Shown one piece after another: positions 59,158 through 64,000 of a stretch of DNA of 64,000 nucleotides. The position numbers and the translations under genes are program-made. The stretch is taken from the NCBI GenBank assembly GCA_013388685.1, contig JACAET010000061.1:27322-91321 (forward strand). The letters run 5' to 3'. Origin of the DNA: Chloroflexota bacterium. Lineage in GTDB: Bacteria; Chloroflexota; Anaerolineae; Anaerolineales; Villigracilaceae. The notes beneath the pieces are model-generated. The model did no database searches, had not been told where the DNA came from, and saw only the letters and a list, made by a program, of their open reading frames with translations. Position 1 is the stretch's first letter; each line of letters begins with the position of its first letter.

Positions 59158-59981
59158 ACTGGGTGATTGGAATTGCGCTTTTGGCGATTGTCGGTTATCT
59201 GCTCGACCGCGAGATTTATTTTTATGAGGGCGTGCATCTCGGTCCGCGTGTGCAGGCGTGGCTGTACGACCGCTGGGCGCGCAAATATGACGAAGGCAAA
59301 CGCGAGAGCCAGCAGCGGGACGACGAGATGCTCGCCCAGCCGCTGCTGGATGCGCTGCGCGGCGTTCCAACTCCCTTTGTGCTGGATTTTGCCACCGGCA
59401 CCGGGCGCCTCTCTTACGCCTTGACCTCCCGCCCCGAATTCAACGGTCATATCGTTGCGCTCGACCTTTCGCAAGGGATGCTGGAACAGGCGGCGGCAAA
59501 ACTGGCGGGTCTGGCGGAGGGGTGCGTTGAGTTTTTGCGCCGCCAGAGCCTGCCCCTGCCGTTCCCCGATGCCTCTTTCGATGCCGTGTGTGCGCTGGAG
59601 GTGCTGGAACTCTTCCCTTCGATGGAGGAGCCGCTCGCCGAGTTTGCGCGCGTGCTGCGCCCAGGCGGGATTCTGCTCACCTCGCGCGGGACGGAGGAAT
59701 CGGGGCGCAGGGCTAAGGTCAAGAGCGAGGCGGTTTTCAGGTCGCTGCTGGAGGCGAAGGGCTTCGAAAACGTTCAGATTGCAAAGTGGTGGAAGTTGTT
59801 CGACCGGGTTCTGGCGGTGAAAGCGGGGAGGTCGGAGCCTGTGAAGCACAGGTCGCTGGCTGAGGCGTTGAAATGCCCCGCGTGCAGAGAAATCCGCTGG
59901 GAGGCGGCGCCCGGCGCCCTGCGCTGTGAAGGGTGCGGAAAATCTCTGCCGGTGACGGAGCAAGGGATTGTGCTGGGGTGA
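59154..59981 (+). CDS. Membrane-anchored class I SAM methyltransferase with zinc-ribbon tail
   Basis: 275 aa. An N-terminal hydrophobic segment (residues 1-16) is followed by a methyltransferase: SAM motif VLDFATGTGRLSYAL (about 82-96), acidic VALDLSQGMLEQA, and VCALEVLELFPS. The end has CPACREIRWEAAPGALRCEGCGKSLPV, two CxxC pairs like a Trm112-type zinc ribbon. Its target is unknown; the Ubi/Bkd-like arrangement suggests small molecules or lipids. Starts in the ATGA overlap at 59154. Confidence 0.8.
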   Translation: MNWVIGIALLAIVGYLLDREIYFYEGVHLGPRVQAWLYDRWARKYDEGKRESQQRDDEMLAQPLLDALRGVPTPFVLDFATGTGRLSYALTSRPEFNGHIVALDLSQGMLEQAAAKLAGLAEGCVEFLRRQSLPLPFPDASFDAVCALEVLELFPSMEEPLAEFARVLRPGGILLTSRGTEESGRRAKVKSEAVFRSLLEAKGFENVQIAKWWKLFDRVLAVKAGRSEPVKHRSLAEALKCPACREIRWEAAPGALRCEGCGKSLPVTEQGIVLG

Positions 59982-59988
59982 GATGCTC

Positions 59989-60070
59989 TGTTGCGAGGAT
60001 GTCATTGCGAGCCGCTGTTGGTTGAGCAGCCCCGCAGGGGCGTATCGAAACCAGGCGGCGAAGCAATCCC
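59989..60070. repeat. Imperfect palindromic interspersed repeat (GCGAGCC...GCAATCCC type)
   Basis: TTGCGAGGATGTCATTGCGAGCC at the left and GGCGGCGAAGCAATCCC at the right, around CCCCGCAGGGG. TCATTGCGAG...GAAGCAATC motifs are widespread intergenic repeats in several bacterial phyla. Only this one copy is in the window. Confidence 0.4.
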
Positions 60071-60196
60071 CTCTGCCTTTTACTCAATTTTCGACATACC
60101 ACCGTGAGGCTGTGTTCGGGTTTTGCAAGGCGGCGGTTTGTATCTTTTCGGCTGTTTTTCGTCATGGAATCAAACGAAACCCAAACGGAGTTGATT

Positions 60197-60304
60197 ATGA
60201 TAACCCTGCTCAAATGGATTCTCGCCGCCCTTGCCGCCGCCTTTTTGTGGTTGGTCGGCAAATACACCGCTGAATACTTCGGCTATCCTTCTTATAAGAA
60301 ATAA
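60197..60304 (+). CDS. Small single-span membrane peptide, 35 aa
   Basis: MITLLKWILAALAAAFLWLV then GKYTAEYFGYPSYKK. One transmembrane helix (about 2-20) and a Tyr-rich, basic tail. ACGGAG lies 6 bp before the ATG. No family recognised. It could be a small membrane regulator. An upstream in-frame ATG at 60164 lacks a ribosome site. Confidence 0.5.
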   Translation: MITLLKWILAALAAAFLWLVGKYTAEYFGYPSYKK

Positions 60305-60330
60305 CGGCTCTCCGCGGGCTGCCAGTACAA

Positions 60331-60412
60331 AGTCCGCTTAAGCGGACCAGATAGCCGGGTTTAGCCGTCTTCAGACGGCTTTGGATGGATAGCCCGGACA
60401 TTCATGTCCGGG
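60331..60412. repeat. Cluster of three perfect palindromes
   Basis: Three successive self-complementary blocks of 16, 16 and 20 bp are spaced by 13-19 bp. Each could form a hairpin in RNA or a cruciform in DNA. They lie right behind the small membrane peptide gene, but only the first is near enough to act as its terminator and no T-run follows. Confidence 0.65.
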
Positions 60413-60511
60413 CGGGATGGCGCAAAAACATTTTTCGGATAGGCTCTTAGCCACCGGGCAGTTTCATTTTCCGCCCCACCGCCCGACTGATCCCCTCCCC
60501 AAAGCCCACTG

Positions 60512-60593
60512 AAGCGGGCTGGCAGTCGGTTTTAGCCGACTTTGTGGGATTTATCCGCTGGCAATGGCTCAGGATGACATTTTGAGATGATTT
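60512..60593 (-). repeat. Dispersed repeat, copy B (inverted copy at 5634-5728)
   Basis: Reverse complement matches 5634-5728 except an 11-bp gap, one single-base indel and two substitutions. This copy lacks the 11-bp insertion. No ORF spans it in either copy. Confidence 0.85.
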
Positions 60594-60690
60594 GAATCTG
60601 TGGCTGAGATTTTCCGCAAGCCTTCGGGACGGTTGTTTGCAGTACAATAGCCGTCAGTCGAGCCGTCCGTTCCCCGCAGGAGGGAGACCG

Positions 60691-62724
60691 ATGCCGAAAA
60701 AAGCCTTCCCCATTCTCCTCATTCTCGTTGGCGCCGCGCTGGTACTGGGCGCGCTGCTCTCGTGGTTCGATAACCTGACCGCCGCCCAGCCGGTGGGACT
60801 GGGCAAGTGGGTCTTCGATGTGCTGCAATTTCTGCTCGGCGCGGCAGGGACGGGCCTGGGCGCCTGGCTGAACTTCGGCAGGAAAGACAAAACTCCGCCC
60901 GCGAGCAGCGTCGTCAATGCGGGAGACCAAAATCAGACGGCAGTGGGCGAGGGCGCCCGCAACGTACAAACCGGCGGCGGGACGTATGTGGAACATGCCG
61001 AAAAAGTCGAAATCCATGCGCCGTCCAAAGACGAGCCCAGCGAAACCATTGGTTTCATTCCGCCCTTCAAAGGCGAGACCTACGTCCACCGCGGCAAGAT
61101 TGAAGAGGACGTGCGCGCCTTTCTCAAAAACGGCGGGACTGGAGCGATTGTGGGCTTGCACGCGCCCGGAGGCTTGGGCAAAACGGAACTCGCAAAACAC
61201 GCCGCCGAAGATTTGAAAGGGGAATTCGAAGGCGTGCTATGGATGGATGTGGGCGACAAAATGCCGCATCAGCTGGTGGGGGAGATGCTGATGAAATGCG
61301 GCGTGCAAAGCCCGCCCAACGCCGCCTACGAACAGCAGAAGAACGACTTACAGCATATTTTGAAGGAACGCCGCCTGCTGATCGTCTTCGACGATGTGCG
61401 GGAAGCCGCCCTAAGGGGACTGAGCGATTATCTGCCGCCCAGACCCTGCTCGGCGCTGATCACCAGCCGCATTCAGCAGATTGGCGGCGTGCACAGGACC
61501 TTCCCCCTCGACCGCCTGACCGAAGAACAGGCAAGGGAATTGCTGGAGGCGGCGCTGGGCGAAGACGCAGTCCGCGCCGAAGCGCAAGCCGCCGCAAAAC
61601 TGGCGGAGCGCTGCGCTTTCAACCCGCTGGCGCTGGAGATTGCGGCGCGGCGCATCCGCCAGTGGCAGGGAATAGAAAATCCGATTGCGCGTTACTTCGA
61701 AAGGGCACAGGCGCGCTTCCGCGAGTTGAAAATGGAAGGCGACCCGCGCTGGAACATGGAGTTCGTCTTCGATTTGAGTTACAACGACCTGAGCCCCGCC
61801 GACCAAAGGCGTTTCCGCGCGCTGGCAGTCTTTGCGCCGACGGGATTCTCGCCAGCCGCCGCCGCGCATGTGTGGGAAATGGACGAGAGCGGGGCGGAAG
61901 AGGTTCTCTCGCGCTTCATCAACCTTTCGCTGGTCAAAATTGTGCCGGGCAAATTCCTGCGTTACCGCCTGCACGATTTGCTGGACGAATACGCAAACGA
62001 GAAGTTGAAGGAAGACGAGAAGGAAGAAAGAGAAGCGCACACCGCGCTGGCGGAATGGCTGGTTGCTCTATTCGATGAGCATTACGCCGAGGATCGAACC
62101 ACCGCCCCCGAAGTAGGTTTGGAATTTGATAATCTTGCCAAAACTTGTGAATGGGCGCTGGAAAACCGTAAAGGTACCCTGCTAGCCGCACTCGCAACGA
62201 CACCGCGCAACTGGCTGTTCAATTACTTCCGCCAGATGAATGATTGGCTGCGATGGCTGGAAGGCTCGTTGGAGATTGGCGTTGACGATACAAATGTTGA
62301 AGGAAAACGGTTGAAAGCCAACGTGCGGAAAGCCATCGGCGATGTGCAGCAGTTCCGTAAAGAAACAGACGCCGCGCTGGCCAGTTACGACGAAGCCTTG
62401 AAACTCTTCCGTCAAGTCGGGGATAAATTGGGCGAAGCCAACGTGTATCTATCGCTGGGAGGGGCGAAACGAAGCGATAAAGATTATGAAGGCGCAAAGA
62501 AAGATTTTCAGAACGCGCTCTATATTTATCGAACGATTGGAGACCAATACAGCCAGGCTCGCGCGTTATATCGGTTGGGCGATTGCTTGTCGGAAGAGGA
62601 AAAGTACGAAGAAGCCGTTATACAATATGAAAAGGCGATTCAACTTTGGACGTCAATTGGGTTGAATGACTTGGTGGAAAGTATCCTCAAGCCGCGCCTT
62701 GAAGAGGCAAGAAAACATTTGTAA
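60691..62724 (+). CDS. Membrane-anchored STAND (NB-ARC) ATPase with TPR repeats
   Basis: 677 aa. Two hydrophobic helices (about 5-25, 40-62) are followed by a repetitive NQTAVGEGARNVQTGGG-like stretch (about 75-105). The STAND core has P-loop GLHAPGGLGKTE (155-166), Walker B LLIVFDDVR (about 229-237), sensor-type ALITSR, and the NPLAL motif (about 310). A winged-helix-like section (YNDLSPADQRRFRALAVFAPTGFSP) and four or five TPRs (about 535-665) complete it. STAND proteins change shape on ligand binding to the repeats and ATP. Role is unknown; a defence or signalling role is possible. Confidence 0.85.
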   Translation: MPKKAFPILLILVGAALVLGALLSWFDNLTAAQPVGLGKWVFDVLQFLLGAAGTGLGAWLNFGRKDKTPPASSVVNAGDQNQTAVGEGARNVQTGGGTYVEHAEKVEIHAPSKDEPSETIGFIPPFKGETYVHRGKIEEDVRAFLKNGGTGAIVGLHAPGGLGKTELAKHAAEDLKGEFEGVLWMDVGDKMPHQLVGEMLMKCGVQSPPNAAYEQQKNDLQHILKERRLLIVFDDVREAALRGLSDYLPPRPCSALITSRIQQIGGVHRTFPLDRLTEEQARELLEAALGEDAVRAEAQAAAKLAERCAFNPLALEIAARRIRQWQGIENPIARYFERAQARFRELKMEGDPRWNMEFVFDLSYNDLSPADQRRFRALAVFAPTGFSPAAAAHVWEMDESGAEEVLSRFINLSLVKIVPGKFLRYRLHDLLDEYANEKLKEDEKEEREAHTALAEWLVALFDEHYAEDRTTAPEVGLEFDNLAKTCEWALENRKGTLLAALATTPRNWLFNYFRQMNDWLRWLEGSLEIGVDDTNVEGKRLKANVRKAIGDVQQFRKETDAALASYDEALKLFRQVGDKLGEANVYLSLGGAKRSDKDYEGAKKDFQNALYIYRTIGDQYSQARALYRLGDCLSEEEKYEEAVIQYEKAIQLWTSIGLNDLVESILKPRLEEARKHL

Positions 62725-62842
62725 ATCAAGACCTGCGAAGTTTCCCTCTTGATATTATCGCACAAGGCTGCCTTGTTGCTGGAAACCACCACGAATTCTT
62801 ACCACGAATGCTCGAATTGCGGCGCAAAACTTCGCGCATTCC

Positions 62843-63082
62843 ATTTTCGGTTCGGCATTGCGCGCCGATTTTCGTCCCGACAGCGACGTGGATGTATTGA
62901 TTTCCTTTTCACCGCAAGCGCATGTGACCCTGTTCGACATGGCGCGGATGCAGGAAGAATTGAAGACCATTTTTGGGCGCAATGTGGACCTGGTCAGCAA
63001 GCGCGGCGTCGAGAATAGCCGCAATTATCTCAGGCGCAAAGCCATCCTTGAGTCGGCGCAGGTGATCCATGCAGCGCGATGA
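62843..63082 (+). pseudogene. MNT-type nucleotidyltransferase, N-terminally damaged
   Basis: From 62843 the frame reads IFGSALRADFRPDSDVDVL, the hallmark GS-x10-D-x-D motif of minimal nucleotidyltransferases, and runs to a TGA at 63080 with ESAQVIHAAR. The usual 20-30 N-terminal residues are not in frame: the upstream DNA codes for a compatible stretch (MLELRRKTSRI) only in another frame, so a frameshift is likely. It overlaps the HEPN-type gene as MntA/HepT pairs do. Confidence 0.65.
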
Positions 63083-63324
63083 TACCTACCTTGTAGACAT
63101 ATTGGAATCGGCAAAAATAGCGCTGGACTATGTTCTCGGCAAGACATGGGACCAGTTCTACGAAGACCTGCAATGTCAAGATGCACGAGATGACCAGTAT
63201 GAGAAACCTTGTTATCCATGAATATGATGTAGTGGACATTGGTCAGGTTTGGGATACGGTTCAGAAGAAACTCCCACCTCTGATTGAAGAGTTAAAGAAG
63301 ATCGTTCCTCCCGAAGGAAATTGA
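63069..63324 (+). pseudogene. HEPN (DUF86/HepT-like) gene with an internal deletion
   Basis: The frame from ATG 63069 gives MQRDDTYLVDILESAKIAL and DQFYEDLQCQ, the typical start, but stops at 63221 after 50 codons. The C-terminal half, MTSMRNLVIHEY (the R-x4-H RNase motif), VWDTVQKKLPPLIEEL and KKIVPPEG, continues in another frame to 63324. About 40-45 residues of the helical core (with the usual IGEA) are missing between them. So the toxin is unlikely to work. Confidence 0.7.
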
Positions 63325-63406
63325 GTCCCATCGGCCTCTCCGCAGGGGGGCTTGCCCGCGCCCTCCGCCTCGTTTGAAGCGCAAAAAGATGATCATGGTT
63401 TACCCT

Positions 63407-63455
63407 CCATGACCCATTTTTCATTCCCCATGACCCATTTTCCATTCCCCATCAG
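63407..63455. repeat. Heptanucleotide (CCATNNN) tandem repeat upstream of the glyQ promoter
   Basis: CCAT (once TCAT) recurs at exactly 63407, 63414, 63421, 63428, 63435, 63442 and 63449. The next heptad starts GTATAAT, containing the -10 box. The first 21 bp are almost repeated whole in the second 21 bp. Confidence 0.85.
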
Positions 63456-63456
63456 G

Positions 63457-63462
63457 TATAAT
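63457..63462 (+). promoter_or_regulatory. -10 box for glyQ
   Basis: A perfect TATAAT. The -35 position lies in the heptad repeat and shows no good match. Confidence 0.5.
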
Positions 63463-63521
63463 CCCCTTGCTCGCTCTCGACACGCCCTCAAAAATCATTC
63501 GGGCTACTCGACCTCCACAAA

Positions 63522-63570
63522 CTGAACACTGATCACTGAACACTGATCACTGATTCCTGATTACTGAAAA
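63522..63570. repeat. Heptanucleotide (CTGANNN) tandem repeat up to the glyQ start codon
   Basis: Seven heptads with CTGA at exactly 63522, 63529, 63536, 63543, 63550, 63557 and 63564; only two bases separate the last unit from the ATG at 63573. It replaces the normal ribosome-site region; no Shine-Dalgarno sequence is seen. Confidence 0.85.
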
Positions 63571-63572
63571 CC

Positions 63573-64000
63573 ATGCCTCACACCTTCCAATCCCTCCTCC
63601 TCTCCCTCCAAAACTTCTGGGCCGCGCACGGCTGCCTCATTGCCCAGCCCTACTACACCCAGGTCGGCGCCGGGACGATGAACCCCGCCACCTTCCTGCG
63701 CGTCCTCGGCCCCGAACCCTGGAACGTCGCCTACGTCGAACCCTCCGTCCGCCCCGATGACGGGCGCTACGGCGAGAACCCCAACCGCTTCCAGGTGCAT
63801 TATCAGTACCAGGTCATCCTCAAGCCCGATCCCGGGGACCCGCAGGAACTCTACCTCGAGTCGCTCAAAGCCATCGGCATTGACCCGCGCCAGCACGACA
63901 TCCGCTTCGTCGAAGACAACTGGGAACAGCCCGCCATCTCCGCCTGGGGCCTCGGCTGGGAAGTCTGGCTCGACGGCCAGGAAATCACCCAGTTCACCTA
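63573..64000 (+). CDS. glyQ: Glycyl-tRNA synthetase alpha subunit (partial, runs off the window)
   Basis: The visible 142 codons include [23 protein letters not shown], then [20 protein letters not shown] and [23 protein letters not shown], the canonical GlyQ signature (class II motifs 1-2 region), then [16 protein letters not shown]. The bacterial heterotetrameric GlyRS uses alpha and beta subunits; the gene may also be a fused glyQS, which cannot be seen. It charges tRNA-Gly with glycine. Confidence 0.92.
   Translation, partial: MPHTFQSLLLSLQNFWAAHGCLIAQPYYTQVGAGTMNPATFLRVLGPEPWNVAYVEPSVRPDDGRYGENPNRFQVHYQYQVILKPDPGDPQELYLESLKAIGIDPRQHDIRFVEDNWEQPAISAWGLGWEVWLDGQEITQFT

Larger units (their letters stand above)
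60305..60690. other. Palindrome-rich gene-free region
   Basis: 386 bp containing palindromes GTCCGCTTAAGCGGAC (near 60331), GCCGTCTTCAGACGGC (near 60366), CCCGGACATTCATGTCCGGG (near 60392), then the inverted dispersed repeat (60512-60593). TACAAT at 60643-60648 may be the -10 box for the STAND gene. No gene is seen. Confidence 0.6.

Overview
The window looks like a chromosomal contig from a filamentous Chloroflexota bacterium, most likely Anaerolineae/Anaerolineales. This is inferred from gene content, not from a marker tree: an archaeal-type prolyl-tRNA synthetase start, paired FHA-domain genes beside a fused SEDS/penicillin-binding-protein gene, many SH3-type and COG1361-like envelope proteins, a type 2 IPP isomerase, an MttB-family methyltransferase, a RIO kinase and an STAND/NB-ARC-TPR protein. 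Genes are dense, GC-rich and often joined by ATGA/GTGA overlaps.

Layout. 1-1.2 kb (minus): proS (cut by the edge), a LOG-family protein and a MazG-like NTP pyrophosphatase, behind a structured leader with promoter and terminator. 1.25-3.9 kb (plus): CCA-adding-enzyme family, HisN-like phosphatase, DUF2726 protein. 3.9-8.5 kb (minus): GbsR-type regulator with its operator and an NmrA-like oxidoreductase, then a lipoprotein, an M20 hydrolase and a PIG-L deacetylase. 8.6-17.8 kb: A-type Fe-S carrier, two SH3 paralogues, zinc-ribbon protein, the FHA-FHA-MTAP-SEDS/PBP operon, then ferredoxin, Mn-type superoxide dismutase and an SH3 lipoprotein. 18-24.7 kb: EamA transporter, YbaK, VOC, methyltransferase, C45-like hydrolase, thiolase, phosphohexomutase. 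24.7-25.6 kb: a complete IS5-family insertion sequence. 25.6-37 kb: helix-hairpin-helix membrane protein, STAS-like protein, deoxynucleoside kinase, cNMP-SpoIIE phosphatase, trans-sulfuration enzyme, DJ-1, PIG-L, YIP1 and a MacB-like ABC operon. 37-44 kb: IPP isomerase, acpP, sucCD, ABM protein, phosphoesterase, an unrecognised 419-aa protein, panB. 44.1-48.3 kb: MarR regulator and an asymmetric heterodimeric ABC exporter. 48.4-57.8 kb: MttB homologue, a small transcript with a 20-codon ORF, RIO kinase, a peptide/nickel-type ABC importer with a permease-ATPase fusion, and an RNA methyltransferase. 57.9-64 kb: MFS transporter, methyltransferase, repeat-rich DNA, a membrane-anchored STAND ATPase, a decayed MNT/HEPN pair and the start of glyQ.

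Most striking non-gene signals. (1) Degenerate tandem repeats of exactly 7- or 8-nt period sit at gene junctions, often running from one stop codon to the next start codon, at seven places. (2) The IS lies in the loop of what was an intrinsic terminator; removing it and one target copy restores an 11-bp stem. (3) The SEDS/PBP fusion has lost the catalytic Ser and Lys of its transpeptidase. (4) Two small structured transcripts (about 1.07-1.18 kb minus, 49.9-50.07 kb plus) have promoters and terminators but no known function. (5) Repeat families recur across the window: an ~85-95 bp inverted pair 55 kb apart, and a CGTCCCGAAGGTT stem-loop at two sites.
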